Of a stretch of DNA of 20,340 bases, positions 8,026-16,551 are shown one piece after another (within the stretch, counting starts at the first letter, position 1; each line of letters begins with the position of its first letter). The DNA comes from an uncultured Thalassospira sp. (GTDB lineage Bacteria > Pseudomonadota > Alphaproteobacteria > Rhodospirillales_A > Thalassospiraceae). The notes below the pieces were generated by a model. That model did not search any database. It saw nothing but the letters and a program-made list of their open reading frames with translations, and had not been told where the DNA came from. The stretch is taken from NCBI GenBank assembly GCA_946885765.1, contig CAMPHD010000014.1, positions 1 through 20,340 of the forward strand, in the 5' to 3' direction. The position numbers were made by a program, and so were the translations under genes.

Positions 8026-8508
8026 ATGTCAGATCAACCAACCATTGCCGAAATCAAAGAACGACGTGAAATCGCAACCCGGAAAATCCGCGAGGAAACC
8101 GGGATCGATCACGACATGATCAAAAATGTCGTGCACGGCTTTTACGCCAAGGTCCGCGATGACGCGATGCTGGGCCCGGTCTTTGCCGAAAAAATCACCG
8201 ACTGGGATCACCATCTGGAACGGATGTGCATGTTCTGGTCGTCAGTGGCGCTTGCCAGTGGCTCCTATGATGGTCGCCCGATGCAAAAGCACCTGACGCT
8301 GAAGATTGATCGCACCCATTTTGATCGTTGGCTGGAACTGTTTGCCGAAACACTTGGTGAAAATTGTGAAACAGAAGCCGCACGTCATTTCATGGAACGC
8401 GCCCTTCGGATTGCATCAAGTTTCGAAATCGGAATAGCCGCGCATAACGGTATAATTCTCGGCAAGGGCGAACGATACGATCCGGTTTCCGCATGGTCGC
8501 CGAAATAA
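8026..8508 (+). CDS. Group III truncated haemoglobin
   Basis: This 160-residue protein has the hallmark group III truncated globin pattern: VHGFYAKVRDDAMLGPVF (36-53, with the B-helix Tyr40), ITDWDHHLERMCMFWSSV (57-74, Trp71) and YDGRPMQKH (81-89). His89 is the probable proximal haem ligand. It ends with HFDRWLELFAETL (98-110). Such globins bind oxygen or nitric oxide; their physiological role is poorly defined. I chose the ATG at 8026 (MSDQPT) over 7993 because it gives a family-like N-terminus, though its ribosome site (GAGA about 7 bases upstream) is weak. It follows the FAD oxidase by 54 bases and is probably co-transcribed. Handling of oxygen near an oxygen-consuming oxidase is a possible reason for the neighbourhood, as inference only. 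Confidence 0.85.
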   Translation: MSDQPTIAEIKERREIATRKIREETGIDHDMIKNVVHGFYAKVRDDAMLGPVFAEKITDWDHHLERMCMFWSSVALASGSYDGRPMQKHLTLKIDRTHFDRWLELFAETLGENCETEAARHFMERALRIASSFEIGIAAHNGIILGKGERYDPVSAWSPK

Positions 8509-8538
8509 GCCAGAAGCCATTAAAATCATGGTTCTGGC
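8509..8538 (+). terminator. Hairpin directly after the globin gene
   Basis: GCCAGAA(G)CCAT (8509-8520) pairs with ATGGTTCTGGC (8528-8538) with one bulged G and a short AT-rich loop. It begins at the base after the stop codon. No uninterrupted T tract follows (ACTATTTATCCGTTTTC), so termination efficiency is uncertain. Confidence 0.5.
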
Positions 8539-8571
8539 GAACTATTTATCCGTTTTCTTCACCCCGGCATG

Positions 8572-8601
8572 TTGACAAGGCTGTCCTGCTCCGAACAAAA
8601 T
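8572..8601 (+). promoter_or_regulatory. Candidate sigma70 promoter for the isochorismatase-like gene
   Basis: A consensus -35 TTGACA (8572-8577) is followed after 18 bases by CAAAAT (8596-8601, 4 of 6 to TATAAT). This lies in the 227-base gap between the globin and the hydrolase, about 135 bases before the hydrolase start. The rest of the gap shows no gene. Confidence 0.35.
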
Positions 8602-8735
8602 AATGTCACGCGGGGCAATCTTTACGCGCACTGAAATCGCAAATCGCAGGGCATATCTGCCGACAGTCCTGTGAAACTGTAATGCGCCAAACCGATTGCA
8701 AAGGACGAGAACGGACGACAGCGGAGAAAGACGGT

Positions 8736-9407
8736 ATGTGGCTTTTGATCGGCATCGGAACAGTCATCATTCTGGCCCTGGTTGCCTATACAATTTATGG
8801 ACACAAACGCCATACCACGCCAAGTAAAGGTCAAAAAATAGACCTTTCACAACGTCCAAACAGCGCCCTTCTGATCATCGATCTGCAGGAGGATTTTACG
8901 CTGGCGACTGGCAAGAATGCCTATGACCCGGCATTGGTCGACAAAACTATTTCCGCGATCAATGAACTCGTTCTGATTGCCAACGAGACAGGTCAACCGG
9001 TTATCTCGGTCCGGCAGATATTCAAGGGCTGGTATATCAATATTCTGGTGAGGCTGCTGAACAAGGGCCGTGGTGGCCCCAAATCCCCCGGGTTGGATCT
9101 GGATGCGCGCCTGAACGGTGATATTGACCACGATATCACCAAAGCGCGCGCCGATGCTTTCAGCGCACCGGAACTTGAAAAGGTTCTGGAACGCCAGAAA
9201 GTCGGCAAACTGCAAATCGTCGGACTTGACGGTAACTATTGCGTCCAGTCCACCATACAGGCCGCAATTAACCGGGGATATGACGTATCGTTCTCCGATG
9301 CCGCCATTCTGGCTGTCAATCCGGCTGTCTGGCAAAAAACCAGGGCCCGCCTTACGGCTCGCGGGGTCAACAACGGTGGCGCGAAAGCCCCGGCAACCGC
9401 ATCCTAA
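8736..9407 (+). CDS. Membrane-anchored isochorismatase-family cysteine hydrolase
   Basis: This protein has 223 residues from the ATG at 8736, which has CGGAG at 8722-8726. An upstream in-frame ATG at 8682 would add 18 residues without a ribosome site. Residues 2-21 (WLLIGIGTVIILALVAYTIY) form one hydrophobic segment followed by a basic YGHKRH stretch, which reads as an N-terminal membrane anchor with the enzyme domain on the cytoplasmic side. The fold's triad is present: Asp49 in IIDLQEDF, Lys136 in ITKARADAF and Cys169 in GLDGNYCVQST. Family members hydrolyse isochorismate, nicotinamide or other small amides; nothing here fixes the substrate. The gene converges on puuB and their stops overlap. 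The anchor is unusual for a normally soluble family. Confidence 0.75.
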   Translation: MWLLIGIGTVIILALVAYTIYGHKRHTTPSKGQKIDLSQRPNSALLIIDLQEDFTLATGKNAYDPALVDKTISAINELVLIANETGQPVISVRQIFKGWYINILVRLLNKGRGGPKSPGLDLDARLNGDIDHDITKARADAFSAPELEKVLERQKVGKLQIVGLDGNYCVQSTIQAAINRGYDVSFSDAAILAVNPAVWQKTRARLTARGVNNGGAKAPATAS

Positions 9408-10717
9408 AGTTTGTCGCGGATCGAATACCAAGTCATGGCAAGAACCAGGAACGGATAACGAAATGCCTTGCCGCCCGGGAATCTCGGAATTTTGATGTTT
9501 GACATCACATCAAACCGTTCCAGCGTGCCCGATATCGCATCGGCCATGATCTGCCCGGCCAGTGTCGCCATTGCCACCCCATGCCCTGAATAACCGGTCG
9601 CGGTAAAAACGCGGTCCTCTACCTTGCGGAAGAACGGCATACGATTCATCGTAATCGCCAATGTCCCACCCCAGCCATAATCGATTTTAACGTCTTTAAG
9701 CTGCGGATAGACTTCAAGCATATGCGGGGCGACAAAGGATTTGATGTCCTTGGGGAAGTGATAGCTGTACGTCTCCCCACCGCCAAACAGCATCCGTTTA
9801 TCGGCCGACAGACGATAATAATTGATCACGAATTTTGAATCCGCCACCGCCACATCATCGCGGATCAGTTCCCGCGCCAGATCATCGCCCAATGGCTCGG
9901 TCGCGATAACGAAATTGTTGATCGGCATGACGCGCCTGGCAACGCGGTCTTCCAGACCATCAAGATAACCGTTGCAGCCCAGCACCATCATATCCGCTGT
10001 AACACGATGCCCACTGGTCGTTTTGACAACGACCTTTTCACCATTGTCATAGCTGGTGACAGTCGTGTTTTCGTAAATCTTCACCCCTGCGGCACGTGCC
10101 GCATCCGCAAGCCCAAGTGCAAAGTTCAGTGGATGAAGATGCCCTGCCTCCATATCAAGTGACCCGCCATGGTAAAATTCCGACCCCAGCATGTCGCGAA
10201 TCTCATCCCGCCCAATGGCACGAATGGCTTGATAGCCATATTCGGTCTGAAGCTTTTCGGCATATTCATGGGTTCCGGCAACGAACCGTTCGCGATGATC
10301 GGCATGCAGGATGCCCGGTTTCCAATCGCATTTGATATCATGCTTCGTGATCAGGCTTTTGACGATATCCTTGGATTGCTCCGCAATATCCCAAAGCTTT
10401 TTGGCATCGTCGCGACCGACCATCTTTTCAAGATCGTCCTGTTCGCGGCGCTGTCCGGACCCAACCTGTCCGCCATTGCGCCCTGATGCCCCCCAACCGA
10501 CCCGATGTGCTTCAAGCAATACCACGCTGTATCCGCGTTCTGCCAGATGAAGCGCCGATGACAAACCGGTAAACCCGCCGCCGACAACGACGACATCACA
10601 AACCTGATCCCCGTCCAGTTCGGCAAATGGTACGGTTTCATTCGCCGTTGCAGCGTAATAGGACGCAGGGTATGCGCCTGCCTTGTCATTTGCAGTCAGA
10701 AAGTTCGGGGTAAACAC
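9404..10717 (-). CDS. puuB: Gamma-glutamylputrescine oxidase-like FAD oxidoreductase
   Basis: This 437-residue DAO-family flavoenzyme has an intact FAD site: GGGFTG (46-51), the ribose-binding Glu69 in VVLLEAHR, and WGASGRNGG (75-83). The N-terminal SYYAATAN is a PuuB signature, and TGYSGHGVAMATLAGQIMAD closes the FAD domain. PuuB oxidises gamma-glutamylputrescine to the aminoaldehyde, releasing ammonia and hydrogen peroxide. The start is a GTG (10717-10715) with GAGG 6 bases upstream, and no ATG lies between it and the conserved N-terminus. The stop TAG shares 4 bases (9404-9407) with the converging hydrolase, leaving no room for a conventional terminator. This is the better PuuB candidate of the two oxidases in the window and would act between PuuA and PuuC, although it sits outside their operon. 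Confidence 0.82.
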   Translation of the reverse strand: MFTPNFLTANDKAGAYPASYYAATANETVPFAELDGDQVCDVVVVGGGFTGLSSALHLAERGYSVVLLEAHRVGWGASGRNGGQVGSGQRREQDDLEKMVGRDDAKKLWDIAEQSKDIVKSLITKHDIKCDWKPGILHADHRERFVAGTHEYAEKLQTEYGYQAIRAIGRDEIRDMLGSEFYHGGSLDMEAGHLHPLNFALGLADAARAAGVKIYENTTVTSYDNGEKVVVKTTSGHRVTADMMVLGCNGYLDGLEDRVARRVMPINNFVIATEPLGDDLARELIRDDVAVADSKFVINYYRLSADKRMLFGGGETYSYHFPKDIKSFVAPHMLEVYPQLKDVKIDYGWGGTLAITMNRMPFFRKVEDRVFTATGYSGHGVAMATLAGQIMADAISGTLERFDVMSNIKIPRFPGGKAFRYPFLVLAMTWYSIRDKL

Positions 10718-10884
10718 GCGGGGCCTCGAATTTGTTGCCTTGTCATTTGTTATCCCGCCATGGTGCCGAAATTAGCTTGGTCATCAAGGTAAAACCGGCC
10801 TTTGCGGATGCTTTTCACGGATTATGCCAAAACAGGCAACAACCGGGACAAAGGATTGCGCGAAATCCCGCGTCAGGGGGCAAT
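10718..10884. other. Intergenic gap between serine deaminase and puuB
   Basis: In these 167 bases I see no coding region, no clear intrinsic terminator for the serine deaminase and no convincing promoter or TGTTC/GAACA half-site for puuB. PuuB may be transcribed from a promoter here or by readthrough from the serine deaminase gene. Confidence 0.5.
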
Positions 10885-12474
10885 TCAACGTGCCTGTGTC
10901 ACGGCTTCCACCATGCGAAGTGCCGTTTTGGTTGCGGCACACCCGCCGCGTGCGGTGCAACGCAAATCCGGATGCATCATCGCCCCGATTTTTACCGTCT
11001 GATCGACCAGTTCGTCATATCCCAGAACCGCATCAAACCCGGCCATAACCGCCATTGCCGATGAAAAGGCGTGTGATACCCCGGCGACATTACGCGCATG
11101 GCACGGAATTTCAACATCCCCGCCCACCGGGTCACACACAAGGCCCAGCGTATTCATCAAACACATGCTGGCCGCGTCAAAACACTGCACCGGCGTTCCG
11201 CCAAACGCCTGCGCCACACCGGCCGCCGCCATTGCCGCCGATGCACCGGTTTCCACCGAACAACCACCGCATTCGGCGGCAAAGGTTCCGCGCGCGGCAA
11301 ATACCGCCCCAACCAGCGCCATCACCTGCAACGCATCGGTGGCACCTTCGATATCAATGCCATGCCGGATCAGGCCGTAAAGTGTACCCGGAACGACACC
11401 AGCGCTACCCGCCGTTGGGGCGGCACAGACCAACCCGCGATTGGAATCACGTTCCATCGCCGAAAGCGCACCTGCAATCGCATCCTGCAAAACCGCTCCA
11501 CCAAGTCCGGAGGGCAAGTTGGCATCGCGGACCTTGCGCGCACGAAGGGTTAAAAACCGCATCACATTGTCTTCGGGTTTGGCATCAAAACCCTCGGCCA
11601 CGACGCGCAGCATCAATTCGCACCGTTCGCGAAAAAGCGCGCGTGTTGCATCACGTGAAAGACCAAGACGCTTTGCTTCCAGAACCAAGCCTGCCTCAGC
11701 AAGTGATCCCCCCTGTTGTTCGGCCACTACGATGACCGCATCGCTGGTCGAAAACAGGTCATCGGTTGCACAAACAGGGTACTGCGACGCATCGGCGAAG
11801 CGGACATCATCAATGCCATCCTCCGAACGCAAGGCAACGATGGCTTTTCCATCAGGTAAAGCCTGCAATGCGATTTCGCAGCGGTTACGTTCCGGATCGA
11901 TTGAAACGCCCAGCAGCAGATTGCCATTCACAACAAGCCCGGCGGCGATGTTATCGGCGCGCGCACCGATAACATCGCCCCAGATAAACACACTTGCTGT
12001 TTTTCCGGTCAGAAAGACCGGTTCGCCATTCATCGCATCGATGTAATACATCCCGCCGCCAACCGATGCCCCGGCATACAGATCGGTGCGATCCCCGCCA
12101 TCCCGGTCGGTTACGGTCAGTTCAAGGTCAACACGGTTGGGATGGTTGTTGTTTTCAAGTTCAACGATTTCAACACCAAACTGAAATCCTTCTCCCCGCA
12201 TTACACGTGGCAAGATGTCACGGTAATCTGCATCCGTCAGCGCCGCGCCCGCAAAACCGGCGGCAAAGTTTTCGTCCGAACTTTGGGTCTGATAGACCGG
12301 CGCGAATGATCCGCGTGGATCAAACCGGACAATGGCATTTTTCAATACCTCGCCATTGCTGCACGATAATTCGCGCGCGACCTTCGCCATCATATAAGGC
12401 GCGGCACAATGGGAACTTGACGGACCGCGCATCACGGGGCCGATCACGGAATTAAGCAGGCTGATTTCTTGCAT
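10885..12474 (-). CDS. sdaA: L-serine ammonia-lyase, iron-sulfur dependent, single-chain type
   Basis: This 529-residue enzyme is predicted to convert L-serine to pyruvate and ammonia. The beta-type domain comes first, with IGPVMRGPSSSHCAAP (11-26). The alpha-type domain follows, with AAPTAGSAGVVPGT (351-364), AAECGGCSVETGASAAMAAAG (399-419) and SMCLMNTLGLVCDPVGG (436-452), then EIPCHARN (455-462). Cys402/405, Cys447 and Cys458 are the likely ligands of the oxygen-labile [4Fe-4S] cluster that acts as Lewis acid. Alpha and beta are fused as in E. coli SdaA/SdaB rather than split as in Bacillus. The ATG at 12474 precedes the family-conserved start; its ribosome site is weak (GGAT). It lies downstream of betA beyond a terminator. 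Betaine demethylation yields glycine and then serine, so it may drain that pathway (inference). Confidence 0.9.
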   Translation of the reverse strand: MQEISLLNSVIGPVMRGPSSSHCAAPYMMAKVARELSCSNGEVLKNAIVRFDPRGSFAPVYQTQSSDENFAAGFAGAALTDADYRDILPRVMRGEGFQFGVEIVELENNNHPNRVDLELTVTDRDGGDRTDLYAGASVGGGMYYIDAMNGEPVFLTGKTASVFIWGDVIGARADNIAAGLVVNGNLLLGVSIDPERNRCEIALQALPDGKAIVALRSEDGIDDVRFADASQYPVCATDDLFSTSDAVIVVAEQQGGSLAEAGLVLEAKRLGLSRDATRALFRERCELMLRVVAEGFDAKPEDNVMRFLTLRARKVRDANLPSGLGGAVLQDAIAGALSAMERDSNRGLVCAAPTAGSAGVVPGTLYGLIRHGIDIEGATDALQVMALVGAVFAARGTFAAECGGCSVETGASAAMAAAGVAQAFGGTPVQCFDAASMCLMNTLGLVCDPVGGDVEIPCHARNVAGVSHAFSSAMAVMAGFDAVLGYDELVDQTVKIGAMMHPDLRCTARGGCAATKTALRMVEAVTQAR

Positions 12475-12551
12475 GGCGCGGCAATCCGGGAAAATTGCAT
12501 ATGATTTCCGCGATGATCACCCGCCAGATGAACGAAAGCAATGGCCGAAAC

Positions 12552-12587
12552 AAAAATCCCCGATCTGAAATATCAAAGACCGGGGAT
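12552..12587 (-). terminator. Intrinsic terminator after betA
   Basis: On the minus strand, ATCCCCGGTCT pairs with AGATCGGGGAT (11 bp including one G-T wobble, 10-base loop) and runs into TTTTT. It starts 9 bases after the betA stop. It closes the betI-betB-betA transcript and separates it from the serine deaminase gene. Confidence 0.82.
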
Positions 12588-12595
12588 AATCGAAA

Positions 12596-14281
12596 TCAAC
12601 GCTGTCTGGTTTGCCATTCGGGATGAACAAAATACGGTGCATTTGATGGTGACAACGGATCGCGCCCACGAATGATATCGGCGGCCTTTTCCCCGATCAT
12701 GATGGTCGGGGCATTCAAATTGCCCGATGCGATTGTCGGCATGATGGAACTATCCACCACGCGAAGCCCTTCGATACCATGCACGCGTGTCTGCTCGTCG
12801 ACCACGGCCATATCATCGCTGCCCATCTTGCATGAGCATGACGGGTGATAGGCACTTTCCGCGTGATCCGCGACCCATGAATTGATTTCGTCATCGGTCT
12901 GAATGTTTTTGCCCGGCGAAATTTCAACACCCCGCAGGTCTTTGAAGGCATCCTGTCCGAAAATTTCACGAGTCAGACGTACCGATGCACGCATTTCTTC
13001 CCAGTCTTCCGGGTGGCTCATGTAATTGGGGTCGACAATCGGGCGTTTTGCCGGATCGCTTGACGCCAGTCGAACCGTCCCGCGCGATTTCGACCGCATC
13101 GGACCGACATGTGCCTGAAAGCCATCCTTTTCGGCCGCTTTTGACCCGTTATAGTTAATCGCAGCCGGCATGAAATGATATTGCAGGTCAGGATGCTGAA
13201 TGCCCGCTTTTGACCGGATAAATCCACCGGCTTCAAAATGGTTGGTCGCACCAAGACCGGTTTTAAACAGATACCATTCCAATCCGATCTTGAACTTGTT
13301 CCACGGATCAAGCTTGCTGTTCAGACTGATCGGCTGGGTGCATTCCATCTGCACGTAAAGTTCCAGATGGTCCTGAAGGTTTTCACCAACACCGGGGATA
13401 TCGGCAACCACATCAATCCTGTGTTCGCGCAGATGTGCCGCCGGACCAACCCCCGACAGCATCAAAAGCTTTGGCGAGTTGATTGATCCTGCCGAAATGA
13501 TCACTTCGCGCTCGACCGTCGCACGTTTAAGTTCCCCACGATGGGTGAAATCAAGTCCGATGGCACGTTTTCCATCAAAAACAACGCACTGCGCCAATGC
13601 CTTGTCATAAACAGTCAAGTTTGAACGTTTCATTGCCGGATGCAAATAGGCCCGCGCGGTTGACCAGCGACGCCCCTTGTAAACCGTCATATCCATCGTC
13701 CCCAGACCTTCCTGACGATAGCCATTCTGGTCCGGGGTAAATTCATAACCGGCTTCCTGCCCGGCCTTGATCCACGCTTTGTGCAGCGGGTTTTTGCAAG
13801 CCCCCGTGGTGACATGCAGCGGACCATCCCCGCCGTGGTATTCGTCACCATTGGCGTCTTCGTTGCGCGTATCGGCCTTGCGGAAATACGGCAGGCAGCG
13901 CGCATAATCCCATTCTTTTAAAGCCGCATCCTGTTCCGCCCAGCGATTGTAATCAAGCGCATGACCACGCACATAGGCCATGCCGTTGATTGAACTGGAA
14001 CCGCCAAACACCCGCCCGCGCGGTGTTTCCATACGGCGATTGTTAAGGTTCGCCTGCGGTGTCGTCCAATAGGCCCAGTTATAGGTTTCCGACTGCATAG
14101 GATAGGAAAGTGCCGTCGGCATGTGGATGCGCCAATCCCACCAATGGTCAACCGGTCCGGCTTCAACCACCAGTACCTTGACTTCCGGGTCCTCGGTCAG
14201 ACGGCTGGCCAGAACGGCACCAGCAGAACCGGAACCGACAATAACGTAATCGTACTTTTCCGTGGTGGTCGGCGTATTCAT
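12596..14281 (-). CDS. betA: Choline dehydrogenase (GMC oxidoreductase)
   Basis: This 561-residue FAD enzyme oxidises choline to betaine aldehyde, and often onward to glycine betaine, delivering electrons to the membrane respiratory chain. It shows the ADP-binding GSGSAG (16-21) with ribose-binding Glu40, GMC signature 1 across 88-106 (GRVFGGSSSINGMAYVRG) and signature 2 around 265-278 (GSINSPKLLMLSG). The catalytic pair is His479 in SAYHPSCSCKMG and Asn523 in NLNAPTIMIG. Length matches the family (about 550-560). The ATG at 14281 has AAGGAA 6 bases upstream. It is last in betI-betB-betA, 56 bases after betB, and its substrate is imported by the divergent ChoXWV. The E. coli-like SCSCKMG block supports choline dehydrogenase over other GMC alcohol dehydrogenases. 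Confidence 0.93.
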   Translation of the reverse strand: MNTPTTTEKYDYVIVGSGSAGAVLASRLTEDPEVKVLVVEAGPVDHWWDWRIHMPTALSYPMQSETYNWAYWTTPQANLNNRRMETPRGRVFGGSSSINGMAYVRGHALDYNRWAEQDAALKEWDYARCLPYFRKADTRNEDANGDEYHGGDGPLHVTTGACKNPLHKAWIKAGQEAGYEFTPDQNGYRQEGLGTMDMTVYKGRRWSTARAYLHPAMKRSNLTVYDKALAQCVVFDGKRAIGLDFTHRGELKRATVEREVIISAGSINSPKLLMLSGVGPAAHLREHRIDVVADIPGVGENLQDHLELYVQMECTQPISLNSKLDPWNKFKIGLEWYLFKTGLGATNHFEAGGFIRSKAGIQHPDLQYHFMPAAINYNGSKAAEKDGFQAHVGPMRSKSRGTVRLASSDPAKRPIVDPNYMSHPEDWEEMRASVRLTREIFGQDAFKDLRGVEISPGKNIQTDDEINSWVADHAESAYHPSCSCKMGSDDMAVVDEQTRVHGIEGLRVVDSSIMPTIASGNLNAPTIMIGEKAADIIRGRDPLSPSNAPYFVHPEWQTRQR

Positions 14282-14337
14282 GCTTTTTCCTTATCTTCAA
14301 CAGGTTGCAGGCAGCCATTCACAGTTCGGAACTGTGA

Positions 14338-15795
14338 TCAATAAGGCGCCTCGACATCACCGGTTTCGACATAGACGGATTTGATCCGGGTATAATGCTC
14401 AATCGCGGCACGGCCATTCTCGCGGCCTACACCGGATTTCTTGACGCCGCCAAACGGCATTTCAATCGGCGTAATGTTGTAAGTGTTGATCCAGCAGGTT
14501 CCCGCCTCAAGCCGTGCAACAACGCGGTGCCCGCACGACAGATCGCGGGTAAACACCCCGGCAGCCAGACCATACTGGGTATCGTTGGCGCGTTTGATGA
14601 CTTCGTCCTCGTCCTTGAAAGTCAGAACCGACATCACCGGGCCAAAGATTTCCTCACGCACGATGGTCATATCATCGGTGCAACCCGTAAAGATGGTCGG
14701 GGTGACAAACAGCCCACCTTCGGGCATGTTTTCGGTCACCGCATGACCGCCCAGAACACATTTTGCCCCCTCGCCCTTACCTGTTTCGATATAGGACATG
14801 ATCTTGCCGAACTGGCTTTTGGTCACGATCGGGCCAACCTGAGTTTCCGGTTTTTCCGGATCACCAAGAACAAGGCCCTTGCTGCGCGCAATCAGTTTTT
14901 CAACAAAAGCATCGGCAACGCTTTCATGCACGAAAACGCGCGTGCCGTTCGAACAAATCTGCCCGGATGAATAGAAATTAGCCATCTGCGCACCTGATAC
15001 GGCGTTATCGAGATCGGCATCTTCAAACACGATCATCGGCGATTTGCCGCCAAGCTCCATGGTCACAGCCTTCATACCGCCTGCGGCAACCGCGGCAACT
15101 TTGGCACCGGTTTCAGCCGAACCGGTCAGTGAAACCTTATCGACGCCCGGATGTTCAACCAATGCCGCCCCGCAGTTTCGCGCGCCCTGAACAACGTTAT
15201 AAACCCCATCGGGAAGGCCTGCTTCCTGCAATGCCTCGGCCACGGCAATCGCCGAAAGCGGGGTGACTTCGGATGGTTTGTAAACAACCGCATTTCCGCA
15301 CGCCAAAGCAGGTGCCGCTTTCCAGCAGGCAATCTGGATCGGATAATTCCATGCGCCAATTGCCCCGCAAACACCAACAGCCTCGCGACGCGTATAGGCA
15401 AAATTGCCGCCAAGATCGATATGCTCGCCCGAAAGGCTTCCGGCCACACCGGCAAAATATTCAAGGCATTCGACACCGGAAATCACGTCAACAATTTCGG
15501 TTTCCTGAATGGCGCGCCCCGTATCACGGGTTTCAATCAAGGCCAGTTCATCGTTACGATCCCGCAGAATTTGGGCAGCCTTGAACAGAACCCGCGCCCG
15601 TGCGGCCGCTGGCGTGTTTTTCCAGATTTCAAACCCGGCACGTGCAGCCTTCACCGCAGCATCAACATCGGACGCGGTGCTTTCATATCCCTTGGCAAGA
15701 ACGGTGTTGGTTGCGGGGTTCAGCGTAACCATTTCCGCACCCGACCCGGCGACTTTCTTGCCATTGATAAAGTTCTGGATCTGATAAAGGCTCAT
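14338..15795 (-). CDS. betB: Betaine aldehyde dehydrogenase
   Basis: This 485-residue ALDH oxidises betaine aldehyde to glycine betaine with NAD(P). Visible catalytic elements are Asn150 in GAWNYPIQ, Lys173 in VYKPSEVTPL, the SLTGSAETG loop (222-230), general base Glu247 in MELGGKSP and nucleophile Cys281 in SSGQICSNGTRVFV. A C-terminal PFGGVKKSGVGRENG motif is present. The SSGQICSNGTRVFV sequence and AWNYPIQIACWK are typical of BetB rather than general ALDHs. The start at 15795 (MSLYQIQNF) is supported by CAGGAG 8 bases upstream; an in-frame ATG at 15816 would add 7 residues without such a site. It sits between betI and betA in the classical order, 65 bases after betI. Confidence 0.92.
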   Translation of the reverse strand: MSLYQIQNFINGKKVAGSGAEMVTLNPATNTVLAKGYESTASDVDAAVKAARAGFEIWKNTPAAARARVLFKAAQILRDRNDELALIETRDTGRAIQETEIVDVISGVECLEYFAGVAGSLSGEHIDLGGNFAYTRREAVGVCGAIGAWNYPIQIACWKAAPALACGNAVVYKPSEVTPLSAIAVAEALQEAGLPDGVYNVVQGARNCGAALVEHPGVDKVSLTGSAETGAKVAAVAAGGMKAVTMELGGKSPMIVFEDADLDNAVSGAQMANFYSSGQICSNGTRVFVHESVADAFVEKLIARSKGLVLGDPEKPETQVGPIVTKSQFGKIMSYIETGKGEGAKCVLGGHAVTENMPEGGLFVTPTIFTGCTDDMTIVREEIFGPVMSVLTFKDEDEVIKRANDTQYGLAAGVFTRDLSCGHRVVARLEAGTCWINTYNITPIEMPFGGVKKSGVGRENGRAAIEHYTRIKSVYVETGDVEAPY

Positions 15796-15860
15796 GTCGA
15801 AACTCCTGCAGGCCACAACGGAAACGCGCAGCCCTTTTTCAAAATGTATGTCTCTTGAAT

Positions 15861-16451
15861 CTAGCGCGTTGGCGAACTCGCCAGATGAAGGTGTATGGTA
15901 TCAAGCACCATCTTCCGTGCGCCCGCGACATTGGCGCGCCCCGGTGTCAAACCGGATCGCACCCAGATGCCGTCGATCATGGCGGCGGTAACCGCGGCAA
16001 TCTCTTCGGCCCGCTGATCAGTTGTCAGTCGGCGCAACTCATGGCGTAAATTCGATGCCAGTCGCTTGAAATAGACCGCATTCAATCGGCGCAGCGGTTC
16101 GGAAAACGGCACCTGCGACCAGAATGACAACCACGCCCCAATCACCTGCGGTGTGAACTGCTCTTCGTTGAAGTTGGTATCAACAATCGCTTCAAGGCGT
16201 TCATGGGGTGTTTCCGCCCTGGAGACACGCGCCAGAAAATCGCTGCGCAATTCCTGCATCAGAAAGCGCATGGTAGCTTCCAGAAGCGCATTCTTACCGC
16301 CAAAATAGTGCGAGATAATTCCCGACGACATTCCCGCCGCCCCGGCAATCCGACTGATCGTGGTATCGGCAAAACCAAAGCGGTGAATGGTCTCGATCGT
16401 GGCATCGATCAATTGCCTGCGTCGCACAGGCTGCATTCCAACCTTGGGCAT
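15861..16451 (-). CDS. betI: BetI, choline-responsive TetR-family repressor
   Basis: This 196-residue TetR-family protein begins MPKVGMQPVRRRQLIDATIE, almost the E. coli BetI N-terminus. The helix-turn-helix at about 31-50 contains GMSSGIISHYFGGKN, another BetI hallmark. BetI represses bet genes and is released by choline. The ATG at 16451 matches the family start; the reading frame extends 41 codons further but that part looks non-coding and overlaps the candidate promoter and operator. The ribosome site is only a weak GGAT. It is first in betI-betB-betA, and an ATTGA-N4-TCAAT palindrome 107 bases upstream is the probable autoregulatory operator. The ligand-binding C-terminal half (FWSQVPFSEPLRRLN onward) looks complete. 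Confidence 0.93.
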   Translation of the reverse strand: MPKVGMQPVRRRQLIDATIETIHRFGFADTTISRIAGAAGMSSGIISHYFGGKNALLEATMRFLMQELRSDFLARVSRAETPHERLEAIVDTNFNEEQFTPQVIGAWLSFWSQVPFSEPLRRLNAVYFKRLASNLRHELRRLTTDQRAEEIAAVTAAMIDGIWVRSGLTPGRANVAGARKMVLDTIHLHLASSPTR

Positions 16452-16551
16452 TACAAATCCAATTCTAAGCGATCCGAAGGACTTAGGCCTGATTGGTGAC
16501 GCAAATGCGACTTTTTCGTCCTTCGCAATTGACCTTGGGGGAATATGCTGT

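Noticed and set aside
10735..10884. Possible terminator for the serine deaminase (CGGGA...TCCCG near 10852-10870).
   Set aside because: 5-bp arms, long unstructured interior and no T tract.
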